Source of the DNA: Armatimonadota bacterium
GTDB lineage: Bacteria; Armatimonadota; Fimbriimonadia; Fimbriimonadales; ATM1
Direction: 5' to 3'
Length of the DNA stretch: 64,000 nucleotides
Assembly (NCBI GenBank): GCA_021324165.1
Contig: JAJPJR010000079.1
Location: 28,130 to 92,129, forward strand
The notes beneath the pieces were generated by a model. The model was not told where the DNA came from, made no database searches, and saw only the letters and a list, made by a program, of their open reading frames with translations. Positions 45,326-54,190 of the stretch are shown here, piece by piece (the stretch's first letter is position 1; every line of letters begins with the position of its first letter). Both the position numbers and the translations under genes were made by a program.

Positions 45326-46341
45326 AGCGTGAAATTCCCGCTATTGTGTGGCCGCTTGCGGCTCTTGCGGCGTTGTGCGTTTTTAATTTGGCAGCGAATC
45401 CGGGATTTTTTCACGTGACCGTGATGAACGGACATCTGTTTGGGAGTTTGGTGGACATCTTGAATCGCGCCGCGCCAGTGCTGCTGCTGTCGTGCGGAAT
45501 GACGTTGGTGATCGCCACAGGCGGAATTGACCTTTCGGTGGGCGCTGTGATGGCGGTGTGCGGAGCCGTCGCCGCCTGCCTCATCGCGCGGCCCGCCGGT
45601 TCGCCGCTCGCTGTTTTCGACATCCATGGTTCTGCTTTGTTGGCGTGCGGCGCAGCCGTTGGCGTGGGGATGGTTTTGGGACTGTTTAACGGGCTGTTGG
45701 TTGCAAAAGCGAATGTGCAGCCGATTGTCGCGACGTTGATTCTGATGGTAGCGGGACGCGGCATCGCGCAGCTTCTTACGAGCGGTCAGATCGTCATTTT
45801 CGATCACCCGCAGTTCAACAGCATCGGCGCCGGATTCAGTTTGGGTTTGCCGAATCCGATTTGGATCGCTTCGATCAGTTTTCTGTTGGCTTTTGTTCTT
45901 GTGCGGGCGACTCCGTTCGGCGTGCTTGTTTCGGCTTGCGGAGACAATCCGGTTGCGGCGCGGTATTGCGGCATTGACATCGTTCGCATTCGAACGATCG
46001 TGTATGTTCTCAGCGGCCTTTTGGCTGCCTGCGCAGGAATCATCGCGACTTCGGACATCAAAGCCGCGGATGCCAACAACGTGGGACAGTACCTTGAACT
46101 GGACGCGATTTTGGCGGTTGCGATCGGCGGGGGAAGTTTGACCGGCGGCAGGTTTTCGCTGTTTGGAAGTTTTGTCGGCGCTGTGCTGATGCAGTCGCTT
46201 ACCACAACGCTGCTTGCGCGCGGCACACCGCCCGAAGTTACGTTGATTCTCAAAGCGGTTGTGGTGATTTGCGTGTGCATTTTGCAATCGGGCGCGCTTT
46301 CGGTGCGGCTTCAAAAACGGGATCGGCAGGCGGCAGGATGA
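45322..46341 (+). CDS. YtfT-like CUT2 permease
   Basis: 339 residues from a TTG that overlaps the ATPase stop as TTGA. RbsC-type permease with the signature ATGGIDLSVGAVMAVCGAV near residue 70 and GGGSLTGGRFSLFGSFVGAV near the C-terminus. The extended loop around residues 90-110 (RPAGSPLAVFDIHGSA) and the paired second permease match the YtfT/YjfF pair of the galactofuranose importer. Confidence 0.9.
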   Translation: MKREIPAIVWPLAALAALCVFNLAANPGFFHVTVMNGHLFGSLVDILNRAAPVLLLSCGMTLVIATGGIDLSVGAVMAVCGAVAACLIARPAGSPLAVFDIHGSALLACGAAVGVGMVLGLFNGLLVAKANVQPIVATLILMVAGRGIAQLLTSGQIVIFDHPQFNSIGAGFSLGLPNPIWIASISFLLAFVLVRATPFGVLVSACGDNPVAARYCGIDIVRIRTIVYVLSGLLAACAGIIATSDIKAADANNVGQYLELDAILAVAIGGGSLTGGRFSLFGSFVGAVLMQSLTTTLLARGTPPEVTLILKAVVVICVCILQSGALSVRLQKRDRQAAG

Positions 46342-47291
46342 AAACGTTGTACGCAACGCTTGGGGTGTTCTTGGCGCTGTTCGCAGCTGCGAGCGTCGCG
46401 TATCCCGGTTTCTTTTCGCTGCGCGTGGCGTTGAATCTGTTCACCGACAACGCGTTTTTAGGCGTTGCGGCAATCGGTTTGACGTTTGTGATTTTGTCGG
46501 GAGGAATTGACCTTTCGATCGGCGCGATGATCGGCTGTTCGGGAATCTTGTGCGCCACGCTGCTCGAGAAACTGCATTGGAGCGCGGTTCCGGCAGTTTT
46601 GGCGGTGCTGACGTTCGGTTTTTGCATCGGCGCGATGCACGGCGCGCTGATCGCGGTGTTTCGACTGCCTCCATTCTTGGTGACGCTTGCGGGTTTATTT
46701 GTCTGCCGCGGGATCGCTCTTTCCATCAGCCGCGAAGCGCTGCAGGTAAGCGATCCCACGTTCACGCGCATTTCAGAAATGAGCGTTCGCCTGGGCAAAT
46801 TAGGAACGGTTACGGCGCCTGCCGCAGTTTTTGTTTTTGCGGTTGGGATCGCCGCATACGTTCTGAAGTATTCATCATTTGGGCGGCGGGTTTATGCGCT
46901 TGGCGGTTCGGAAAACTCCTCAAGTTTGATGGGGCTGACGGTGACGCGCACGAAGTTTTGGATTTACGTTTTGAGCGGAGTGTGCTCGGCCGTCGGCGGG
47001 CTCGTGTTTCTGCTTTACACCGCCTCGGGCAACGCCGTTGCTGGAACCGGGCTGGAACTCGATGCGATCGCCGCTGTGGTGATCGGCGGCGCAACGCTCA
47101 CGGGCGGATACGGTTCGGCTGTCGGGACGATGTTGGGAGTGTTGACTCTGGGCACGATTCAAACGATCATCACGTTCGACGGCCGTTTGAGTTCTTGGTG
47201 GACGAAGATTTTTGTGGGGAGTCTATTCTTGGCATTCGTTTTGGCGCGCCGGATCATTCACAAAGAGCCGGAAAAATCGTTCAGCCCTTGA
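46338..47291 (+). CDS. YjfF-like CUT2 permease
   Basis: 317 residues from the ATG at 46338 (MKTLYATLGVFLALFA), which overlaps the previous stop as ATGA; a longer frame lies inside that gene. Signature SGGIDLSIGAMIGCSGILC and C-terminal GGATLTGGYGSAVGTMLG. Its order after the YtfT-like gene matches the YtfQRT-YjfF system. The last 11 bases overlap the 3' end of the facing CUT1 permease gene. Confidence 0.9.
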   Translation: MKTLYATLGVFLALFAAASVAYPGFFSLRVALNLFTDNAFLGVAAIGLTFVILSGGIDLSIGAMIGCSGILCATLLEKLHWSAVPAVLAVLTFGFCIGAMHGALIAVFRLPPFLVTLAGLFVCRGIALSISREALQVSDPTFTRISEMSVRLGKLGTVTAPAAVFVFAVGIAAYVLKYSSFGRRVYALGGSENSSSLMGLTVTRTKFWIYVLSGVCSAVGGLVFLLYTASGNAVAGTGLELDAIAAVVIGGATLTGGYGSAVGTMLGVLTLGTIQTIITFDGRLSSWWTKIFVGSLFLAFVLARRIIHKEPEKSFSP

Positions 47292-48102
47292 GCGCTCCGG
47301 CGAGCATCGTTTGATAGATGCGATCACGAAACACCCAATACACTACCATCATCGGCAGCATTACAATGACCAGACCTGCAAACAACGCTCCCCAATTGCT
47401 TTGATAATGCTGGGTCATCACCAGATCGGCGATTCCCAAAGGAAGCGTGCGGTTTTTGTCGCTTGGCAGCAGCACCAAAGCGAGGTTGTATTCGTTCCAC
47501 AATCCGATTGCGTTGAAAATCGCGACGACCAGCAGGCCCGGCCTTGCCAAGGGGAGCATCACCTTCCAGAATGTTTTGGAATGACCGCAGCCATCAACCA
47601 TCGCCGCTTCTTGCAACGATGCCGGCAGCGTTTGAAAAAACCCACTGAGCACGAAAATGGTGAACGAAAGCGAATAGGCGACATACACGATGATGAGACC
47701 GGTGAGCGTATCCAGCAGCGCGAGATTGCGAAGCAGAAAGAACAAAGGAACGATGACCAGGAAATTCGGAAACATCATTCCGCCAAGAAACGTCGTGAAC
47801 AGCGCGCGCGAGCCGCGGAACGGATACCTGGCGAACACGTAGGCCGCCATCGCGCCGCAGGGAATCAGAATAGCCAGCGTGATCGAGGTCACGACCAGCG
47901 AGTTGAAAAAGTTGTGCCCGATCCCTGCTTCCCGCCACGCTTCTTGATAGTTCGACCATTCCGGTTTGGCAGGCAAAGCCCAAGGTGATTCGAAAATCTC
48001 GAAGCCCGATTTGAACGAACTGATGATGACCCACGCAAGAGGCGCGACGATCGCCGCGGCATAGATCAGCATTCCGATACGCGAAATCAGTTTTCCGTTC
48101 AT
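47281..48102 (-). CDS. CUT1 sugar ABC permease (MalG-like)
   Basis: 273 residues with six helices. The binding-protein-dependent permease EAA loop reads LPASLQEAAMVDGCGHSKTF followed by WKVMLPLARPGLL, typical of MalG/LacG proteins. It starts at an ATG overlapping the upstream permease stop as ATGA. It pairs with that permease to form the channel for the sugar bound by the third gene of the operon. No ATPase is present; CUT1 systems often share one MsmK/MalK-type ATPase encoded elsewhere. Confidence 0.93.
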   Translation of the reverse strand: MNGKLISRIGMLIYAAAIVAPLAWVIISSFKSGFEIFESPWALPAKPEWSNYQEAWREAGIGHNFFNSLVVTSITLAILIPCGAMAAYVFARYPFRGSRALFTTFLGGMMFPNFLVIVPLFFLLRNLALLDTLTGLIIVYVAYSLSFTIFVLSGFFQTLPASLQEAAMVDGCGHSKTFWKVMLPLARPGLLVVAIFNAIGLWNEYNLALVLLPSDKNRTLPLGIADLVMTQHYQSNWGALFAGLVIVMLPMMVVYWVFRDRIYQTMLAGALKG

Positions 48103-48986
48103 GTTCTTGCCGCCGTTGGATTGCGCCGAAGCAGAACCATTACGACGGCGCTGAGCAAAAGCGCAATGACTAAATTGACAACCGCCAAAGACGCCGCGTA
48201 GCCGAACTGGCGGTCAACGAACGCCTGTTCATAAAGATAGGTGAGCATGGTGTCGGTATGGCGGTCGGGGCCTCCGCGCGTCATCAGATACACAAGCGCG
48301 AAGACGTTCATCACGTTGATGACCACATAAACGCACGCCACCCGTCGCACGGCCCACAGCAGCGGCCACGTGATTCCAAAAAACCGCCGCGGCCCAGTTG
48401 CTCCATCGAGTTCTGCCGCTTCAGAAACTTCGATCGGAATTTGATGGATACCGGCACTGAACAGCATCACATAAAAACCCAGCGCGTACCAAACAAAAGC
48501 CGCGCAAACAGAAGGCAGAGCTAAAGTCGAACTGCCCAAAAACCCTTCTGCGGGAGGCTGAATGCCGATGCGCCGAATCAGATCAGGAACAAGCCCGTGA
48601 GTGGGATTGTATAAAAACATCCACAAAATCGCCACGACGACGAGCGAAACCACTTGCGGAAAAAGGTAAATGGACCTCAAGAACCGCGTCAGCGCTCCGC
48701 GGGTTTGCATACCGTGCGCCAGAAGCAGCCCGAGCGCAATCAGCGCCGTGCCGCCGACAACCAGCAGCCACAGGTTGTTTTTGACGCACTGCCAAAACAG
48801 GTGATCGGCGGCGAGCTTTTTATAGTTATCGAGCCCCACGAAGGTGCGGTTCGAAGATAGTCCCCGCCAGCGATAAAGCGACATTTGGAGCGATTGGGCA
48901 AGCGGCCAAACCACAAAAAGAACATACAAAACTACCGAAGGCGCAAGAAACGAAATTATGAAACCGATTCGGCCGCGCTTGATCAG
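48099..48986 (-). CDS. CUT1 sugar ABC permease (MalF-like), unusual start
   Basis: About 295 residues with six helices. The hydrophobic start reads FIISFLAPSVVLYVLFVVWP and the EAA loop is IPIEVSEAAELDGATGPRRF. No ATG, GTG or TTG lies between the binding-protein stop at 48992 and the first helix. I use the CTG at 48986; the only standard in-frame start upstream is a TTG at 49067, deep inside the preceding gene. A non-standard start or strong coupling is therefore likely. Operon order: binding protein, MalF-like, MalG-like. Confidence 0.85.
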   Translation of the reverse strand: MIKRGRIGFIISFLAPSVVLYVLFVVWPLAQSLQMSLYRWRGLSSNRTFVGLDNYKKLAADHLFWQCVKNNLWLLVVGGTALIALGLLLAHGMQTRGALTRFLRSIYLFPQVVSLVVVAILWMFLYNPTHGLVPDLIRRIGIQPPAEGFLGSSTLALPSVCAAFVWYALGFYVMLFSAGIHQIPIEVSEAAELDGATGPRRFFGITWPLLWAVRRVACVYVVINVMNVFALVYLMTRGGPDRHTDTMLTYLYEQAFVDRQFGYAASLAVVNLVIALLLSAVVMVLLRRNPTAART

Positions 48987-48991
48987 AGTGC

Positions 48992-50293
48992 CTACCCGCC
49001 CAGCTTGTGCTTTTTGATGTTCGGATCGTTGCGCACCTCTTCGGCCTTCTTTTCGGCGCGCTCGCAAAACTGTTCAGGAGTGATCTCGTTGTTGAGCATC
49101 GCGGTCAAAGCGTTTTGAATCTCTTTGTCGAAATCTTTGTACCAGTTGCGATATTCGACTGACCAGACGGTTTTGCTTTCGCGCACGCACCGCGCGGGCT
49201 CCGCAAGCGTTTCCGGCAGGCTTTCCGAATCGCTGCCTTTGATTGCGGTGAGCGTGCCTTTTTCGCGCACGAACTGCTTGGCTTTTGTCAGCGAAGTCAT
49301 GTATTTGAAAAAATCAATGGCGGCATCGGGATGCTTGGCGTCTTTGGGCACCATCCAAGGCTCGATTCCGATCAACACTGCCGATGGGTCGCCTTTGCCG
49401 CCTTTCACAACCGGAGTAAGGAAAAACCGCACCTTCGCTCCCGGCGGCATGTTGTTTTTCATTTCCGATTCCAGCCATGTGCCGCACGGAATCATCGCCG
49501 CTTTGCCGTTCAGAAACTCCGATTGTGATTCGGTGTGGCTGAGCGCCACCGCGCCTTTTTGAAAATCTCCTTCTTTGTTCAGGCGGTCAATCATTTTGGC
49601 GGCTTGCAGCATCGCATCGGATTTCCAAGCGCCAGGAACCAGGTTTTGCGCATCGCGAACGGCTTCGATTCCGCCGATGCTCAATGCCCATGGCAGCAGC
49701 ATTCCATCCAGCATGTAATAAGGATATTGGCCTTGAAACGTGATCGGCGCGATCCCTTTGGCTTTGATTTTTCCGCACAACGCCAACAGTTCGTCGAACG
49801 TTTTCGGCGGCGTCCATCCGTTCTTTTGGAACACTCCGGGGTCGTACCACCAACCGTAAACGTTGTAATAATACGGCAGCACCCACTGCTTTCCATCACT
49901 CTTTCCCAATGCAAGCAGCGCCGGATCGAAGGTGTCGCGCCACGATCCGTTTCCTTCAAACGGCTTGCCGTTCAGCGCGTCGTCCAACTGCAAAATCTGC
50001 CCTTCTTCTACCAGCGCCCAATGATCCATTCCCCAGCCCGGAAACATCAGGTCGGGAGGATCGCCGGCCACAAGCCGTGGTTCCAACTGCGACCAAACGC
50101 GCGGATTGCCCCAAACTTTGATCTTTAAATTTGGGTGTTTCTGCTCGAACTCTTTGGCGGCCTGTTCATAAAAGTCAATTCCGTAGCCGCCTTTGAAAGC
50201 GGCGACTTCGAGATCGGTTTTGGCCGAACCTCCGCAGCCCGTTTGAGCCAGGGAGCAAAGTATCGCGGCGGCAGCGAAGAACGACTTCATCAT
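48992..50293 (-). CDS. CUT1 sugar-binding lipoprotein
   Basis: 433 residues from the ATG at 50293 (MMKSFFAAAAILCSLAQTGC) with lipobox QTGC. The mature domain begins LEVAAFKGGYGIDFYEQAAK and contains VWGNPRVWSQLEPRLVAGDP, DLMFPGWG and PYYYNVYGWWYDPGVF. This resembles the NgcE-like branch that binds N-acetylglucosamine or disaccharides, but the ligand is not certain. First gene of a three-gene importer operon, divergent from nothing: the ftsK gene upstream is on the same strand and ends 40 bases away. Confidence 0.88.
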   Translation of the reverse strand: MMKSFFAAAAILCSLAQTGCGGSAKTDLEVAAFKGGYGIDFYEQAAKEFEQKHPNLKIKVWGNPRVWSQLEPRLVAGDPPDLMFPGWGMDHWALVEEGQILQLDDALNGKPFEGNGSWRDTFDPALLALGKSDGKQWVLPYYYNVYGWWYDPGVFQKNGWTPPKTFDELLALCGKIKAKGIAPITFQGQYPYYMLDGMLLPWALSIGGIEAVRDAQNLVPGAWKSDAMLQAAKMIDRLNKEGDFQKGAVALSHTESQSEFLNGKAAMIPCGTWLESEMKNNMPPGAKVRFFLTPVVKGGKGDPSAVLIGIEPWMVPKDAKHPDAAIDFFKYMTSLTKAKQFVREKGTLTAIKGSDSESLPETLAEPARCVRESKTVWSVEYRNWYKDFDKEIQNALTAMLNNEITPEQFCERAEKKAEEVRNDPNIKKHKLGG

Positions 50294-50333
50294 GATCCGC
50301 AATTCTGCACGAACCGTGCGGAACCCTGCTTTA

Positions 50334-52448
50334 TTACGACCCCAAATAATCTTCCACCTCGGCGGGCGAAATGAGCACCTGCCTGGGCCTCGGGCCGTCG
50401 CGCGCCGCCACGATTCCGCGTTCTTCCATTAGATCCAAAAGCCGAGAGGCGCGCTGAAATCCGATGGAAAACTTGCGCTGCAAAAGCGATGTAGAAGCCT
50501 GGCCGCGATCTACCACCCATCGAACCGCCTCATCATAGTAAGGATCGCTCTGTTCGGATTCGAGTGCGGACTCTTCGCGCTCGATCGCCGCCGACGCGGG
50601 ATCAATCAGATATTCGGGCTCGGCTTGGTCGCGCCAAAACTTGCAGATTTCAGAGATCTCGTGTTCGCTCACGAAACAACCTTGAATGCGCTGAGGCTTG
50701 TTCGCATCAATCGGCAAAAACAACATATCGCCGTTGCCGATTAGGTTTTCGGCACCGACCGTGTCTAAGATCGTCCGCGAATCCACTTGGCTCGAAACCG
50801 AATAAGCGATGCGGCTGCTGATGTTGGCTTTAATGGTTCCTGTAATCACATCCACACTCGGGCGCTGCGTGGCGATCACCAGGTGAATGCCCGTTGCGCG
50901 CGCAAGCTGCGCGAGACGGCAGATCGAAGTCTCCACTTCGTTGGACGATTGAATCATCAGGTCGGCCAGTTCATCAATCACTACCACAATGTAAGGCAGC
51001 CGATCTGCAAACGCGGCGTTCGCATTATAAGTTTCGATGTTCCGCGCCTTGGCCGAAGCAAACCGATCGTAGCGGCGGTCCATCTCGCGCCAGATCTGCC
51101 GCAGAGCGCCGGGCATCTGCTTGATATCGCGCACAACAGGGCAGAGCAGATGAGGAATCTCATCGAAAAGTGTGAGCTCCACACGCTTCGGATCGAGCAG
51201 CATCAAGCGCAGATCTTTGGGAGTGTTGCGAAGCAATAGACTGGTGATGATGCCCGCCAAGCCGATGGACTTTCCGCTGTTGGTCGCTCCGCCGATCAAA
51301 AGATGAGGCATTTTGACCAGATCGGCATACACGTTTTCGCCCGCCACGTCTTGCCCCAAGCAGACCAGCAGCCTGCTCGGGTGGTTTTCGAACGCCTCTG
51401 CCGATGCCACAGCCCTCAGCCGAACCACGGCGCGCGTTTCGTTGGGCACTTCGATTCCGATGGCGTTTTTTCCGGGTATGGGCGCTTCAACGCGAACGCA
51501 CTGCGCCGAAAGAGACATCGCGATGTTCTCTCCCAAACTTTTGACTTTCGAAACCCGAATGCCAGGACCCAGCATGATTTCGTAACGGGTGAGCGTAGGG
51601 CCGTGCGCAACCTCCACCACTTCGGCTTCAATTCCAAACTCTTGAAGCGTGTTTTCCAAAATCTCGATATTCCGTTCGATCTCCTGCTTGGTGCGCTGCA
51701 CTTTCGCATCGGGAGGAGCGAGCAGGGTGAGAGGAGGCAGTTTGTATCCTTCCTTCGGTTTTTCGATCTGCCTTACAGGGCGCGAGGCATCCGCCGCGGT
51801 TTCGGATTTTATGGGCGCCCGCCCGCCGGTGTGCGAGGTTTGCGTTGGGGCGGGCTCCATCGCTACCACCGCGCGAGGTGATTTCACCTTCGGCTGCGAC
51901 TGCTTTGTGAAACGGCTGAGCCGCCGCGCGCGAATCCGCTCTGCGCGGTCGTGAATCGTTCTCAATATCACTTGAAACGGAGCGTTCGCGCACAAAATCA
52001 CGCCGATCATCCCGAGCGCGCCAAGACCGATCACCATCACGCTTCCGAGCAGCGATGAGAACACCCAACCGACCACCGCCCCGATGTACCCGCCGGACTC
52101 CCGCAAAACTACAGGATCAAAATAAGTGCCGTCAGATTTTCGGGCGAAGAATCCGAGCACCGTAAGAAACAGCAGCACCGCTCCAAGCACGAACGATCGG
52201 ATCGGAAGCTGACGTTTGCCGAGCAGACCCGCCGCCCCGCTCGCAACGAGCAGAACGGGGAACGCCCAGGCTGCCGAGCCAGCCAAAGCGCGAAGCACTC
52301 CCGCAAGAAATCCGCCAAAAATGCCGGCATCGGATATGCAGAGCGCGAGAATCCCCACCACTCCGACCGCGATCACGGCGATCGAAAGCACGTCGGGCAG
52401 AAGTTGAGAGGCGTTGTTGTCGCGGCGTCGAGCGCGAATCGGCCTCAT
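50334..52448 (-). CDS. ftsK: DNA translocase FtsK/SpoIIIE
   Basis: 704 residues. Four membrane helices occupy the first 180 residues, followed by a charged, proline-rich linker. The motor domain has Walker A GGATNSGKSIGLAGI near residue 385, VVIDELADLMIQSSNEVE as Walker B and VIATQRPSVDVITG. The C-terminal gamma winged helix (YDEAVRWVVDRGQASTSLLQ, DLMEERGIV) recognises KOPS-type sequences. It moves DNA at the division septum. AAGGAGG lies 17 bases before the ATG, unusually far, with ATGGCGTAA in between. Confidence 0.96.
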   Translation of the reverse strand: MRPIRARRRDNNASQLLPDVLSIAVIAVGVVGILALCISDAGIFGGFLAGVLRALAGSAAWAFPVLLVASGAAGLLGKRQLPIRSFVLGAVLLFLTVLGFFARKSDGTYFDPVVLRESGGYIGAVVGWVFSSLLGSVMVIGLGALGMIGVILCANAPFQVILRTIHDRAERIRARRLSRFTKQSQPKVKSPRAVVAMEPAPTQTSHTGGRAPIKSETAADASRPVRQIEKPKEGYKLPPLTLLAPPDAKVQRTKQEIERNIEILENTLQEFGIEAEVVEVAHGPTLTRYEIMLGPGIRVSKVKSLGENIAMSLSAQCVRVEAPIPGKNAIGIEVPNETRAVVRLRAVASAEAFENHPSRLLVCLGQDVAGENVYADLVKMPHLLIGGATNSGKSIGLAGIITSLLLRNTPKDLRLMLLDPKRVELTLFDEIPHLLCPVVRDIKQMPGALRQIWREMDRRYDRFASAKARNIETYNANAAFADRLPYIVVVIDELADLMIQSSNEVETSICRLAQLARATGIHLVIATQRPSVDVITGTIKANISSRIAYSVSSQVDSRTILDTVGAENLIGNGDMLFLPIDANKPQRIQGCFVSEHEISEICKFWRDQAEPEYLIDPASAAIEREESALESEQSDPYYDEAVRWVVDRGQASTSLLQRKFSIGFQRASRLLDLMEERGIVAARDGPRPRQVLISPAEVEDYLGS

Positions 52449-52502
52449 TTTCGTCGTTACGCCATCCTCCTTGACGGCATTCCAGGCATCCGTTCGGGCC
52501 CA

Positions 52503-52511
52503 AGTATAGCA
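52503..52511 (-). promoter_or_regulatory. Extended -10 promoter for ftsK
   Basis: On the minus strand TGCTATACT (52511-52503) is an extended -10 element (TGn followed by TATACT). It lies just downstream of the small-protein stop and about 55 bases before the ftsK ATG. No -35 box is seen, which extended -10 promoters can lack. Confidence 0.5.
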
Positions 52512-52520
52512 AACCGGAGG

Positions 52521-52862
52521 TTACTTCGTTTTGCCGCCGGTGGCGAGTTCCTTGCCCGATTTGGCCTGGCGCCCGCCTTGCCACCAGAAGCCGGACGGCT
52601 GCGTGGGGTCCCGCTTTTCTACGAAACGGTCTCCCGGAGCGACCGCGGCTTTTTGCATCGGCCCGTTTCCGCCCGCCCCCACCTGCTTTTCAAGATCGTC
52701 TACGGTTGGAGCGCCTTTTGAGGCGTTTTGAGGCAGGTTGGCCTGGGCGGCCTCGTCGTCGGCGCCTGAAGACAGGGGGTCGGAGCCCGCCTGCATAAAG
52801 GCGAGCGCGCCGATGAGGATGACCAGCGCTGCGGCCAGAAGGATTCCGTTTGTGCGTTTCAC
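52521..52862 (-). CDS. Small membrane-anchored protein of unknown function
   Basis: 113 residues from a GTG at 52862 with a GGGAG upstream. A single N-terminal helix (GILLAAALVILIGALAFMQA) is followed by a polar, glycine/alanine/proline-rich extracytoplasmic part with FVEKRDPTQPSGFWWQGG as its most distinctive segment. No family recognised. A TATAAT at 52897-52892 gives a leader of roughly 25 bases. It is divergent from a glycosyltransferase and lies upstream of ftsK on the same strand. Confidence 0.65.
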   Translation of the reverse strand: MKRTNGILLAAALVILIGALAFMQAGSDPLSSGADDEAAQANLPQNASKGAPTVDDLEKQVGAGGNGPMQKAAVAPGDRFVEKRDPTQPSGFWWQGGRQAKSGKELATGGKTK

Positions 52863-52891
52863 GATCGTTTCAATCTCCCGAACTGTGGTTG

Positions 52892-52897
52892 ATTATA
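52892..52897 (-). promoter_or_regulatory. -10 box (TATAAT) for the small membrane protein
   Basis: A perfect TATAAT on the minus strand within an AT-rich stretch (52892-52913) between divergent genes. The overlapping TATACA on the plus strand (52895-52900) could serve the glycosyltransferase. No -35 box is clear on either side. Confidence 0.45.
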
Positions 52898-52937
52898 CAA
52901 AAAATAGCAAAATCAGGGCCAAACTCCTCGATTCACG

Positions 52938-53999
52938 ATGCCAAGCAAGTTGATCGCGCTCGACGCCCGCCTTTATGCAGGAAAAGGCGCCGGCGATTCC
53001 ACTTATTGGACGAACCTGGCAAATGCGCTGGCAGACGTGGAATCTGAGTTTGAATTCGTCCTTCTTTCAAACGCTTCCCGGCCTGCTGGCGTTCCACCGC
53101 GGCTCGGTTGGGTTCAGGTGCCCAGTGCGCCGAGCAGGTGGCTCAGCCTTGTTTCGCTTCCGCTTCGAGCGCGGAGGCTTGGAGCGGCAGGTTTTCACAC
53201 ACAATACAACCTTTCGCCGCTCGCGCGCGCAGGAATCACGACGATTCACGATGTGAGTTTTTTTGTGGGGCCGGAATGGTTTTCTTCGCGCGACCGCGTT
53301 CTGCTGCAAAGGTTCGTTCCTTCGAGCGCCCGTAGGGCAAAAGCCGTCATCACCGTGAGCGAAACAAGCAAACGGGATATCTTGAGATTCATCCCCGATA
53401 TTGCGGACAAATTGTACGTTTCGCTGCTTGCGGCTGCGCCCGAGTTTCGGCCGTTCGATCGGCAGCAAAGTTTGGAGCCGCTGCAAAGGCTCGGTGTTTC
53501 GGAACCGTTCATGCTGACTGCCGGAACGCGGTGGGCAAGAAAAAACATCGAGCTGGCGATTGAGGCGTGCGAACGACTTCCGGATTCGGTTTCGCACTGT
53601 TTGGTAGTTGCAGGCCGTTCGGAACCCGCGCGTTCGAATCGGACGATTGAACTTGGATGGGTGGAGCATGCCGATTTGGTGACGTTGTTTGGTCGGGCTG
53701 CGTTATATCTTTGTCCGAGCAGATACGAAGGATTTGGGCTGCCGATTGTGGAGGCGTTTGCTGCGGGCGCACCGGTGATCGCAAGCGCGGGAGGTGCGAT
53801 ACCAGAAATTGCAGGCGGCGCGGCGGTGATTGTGGAATCTTTTGATCCGAGCGCGTGGATGGAGGCGATTCGGACGGTTCTAACCGATTCGAGTAATCTA
53901 TCGGCGATGAGAGAACGCGGCTTTCGGCGGGCACAAGATTTTTCTTGGAAGCAAACCGCGCTGCGAACGTTGGAAGCGTATCGGCGGGCGGCGAAATGA
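52938..53999 (+). CDS. Glycosyltransferase, GT4 family
   Basis: 353 residues, GT-B fold. The N-terminal domain begins LIALDARLYAGKGAGDSTYW, and the C-terminal domain shows LGWVEHADLVTLFGRAALYL, the donor-binding CPSRYEGFGLPIVEAFAAGA and ASAGGAIPEIAGGAAVIVES. It transfers a nucleotide-activated sugar, probably to a surface glycan or lipid-linked intermediate given the heptose genes downstream. No clear Shine-Dalgarno sequence. It overlaps the Trm112-like gene as ATGA. Confidence 0.9.
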   Translation: MPSKLIALDARLYAGKGAGDSTYWTNLANALADVESEFEFVLLSNASRPAGVPPRLGWVQVPSAPSRWLSLVSLPLRARRLGAAGFHTQYNLSPLARAGITTIHDVSFFVGPEWFSSRDRVLLQRFVPSSARRAKAVITVSETSKRDILRFIPDIADKLYVSLLAAAPEFRPFDRQQSLEPLQRLGVSEPFMLTAGTRWARKNIELAIEACERLPDSVSHCLVVAGRSEPARSNRTIELGWVEHADLVTLFGRAALYLCPSRYEGFGLPIVEAFAAGAPVIASAGGAIPEIAGGAAVIVESFDPSAWMEAIRTVLTDSSNLSAMRERGFRRAQDFSWKQTALRTLEAYRRAAK

Positions 54000-54190
54000 T
54001 TGACGGTTTTCTTTTGGAAGTGCTGGCTTGTCCGAAGTGCGATTCGCGGCCGCCGGTCGAACTGAAAAACGGCCGGCTGGTGTGCACGGTCTGCGGCTTC
54101 GGCTATCCGATCGTAGACGGCATTCCTCAGATGCTCATCGAAGAGGCGATTGACCCCAAAGATTTGGAGAAAGAGAATGCCGGAGAATAA
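53996..54190 (+). CDS. Trm112-like zinc-ribbon protein
   Basis: 64 residues from the ATG at 53996, overlapping the glycosyltransferase stop. It reads [10 protein letters not shown], then [20 protein letters not shown], so both cysteine pairs of a zinc ribbon are kept. Bacterial YcaR/Trm112-like proteins often sit beside glycosyltransferase or methyltransferase genes. Its partner here is not known. A longer upstream frame is inside the glycosyltransferase gene. Confidence 0.87.
   Translation: MIDGFLLEVLACPKCDSRPPVELKNGRLVCTVCGFGYPIVDGIPQMLIEEAIDPKDLEKENAGE

Noticed and set aside
44272..46356. 694-codon minus-strand frame opposite the ABC ATPase and permease
   Set aside because: Antisense shadow of two strongly conserved transporter genes.
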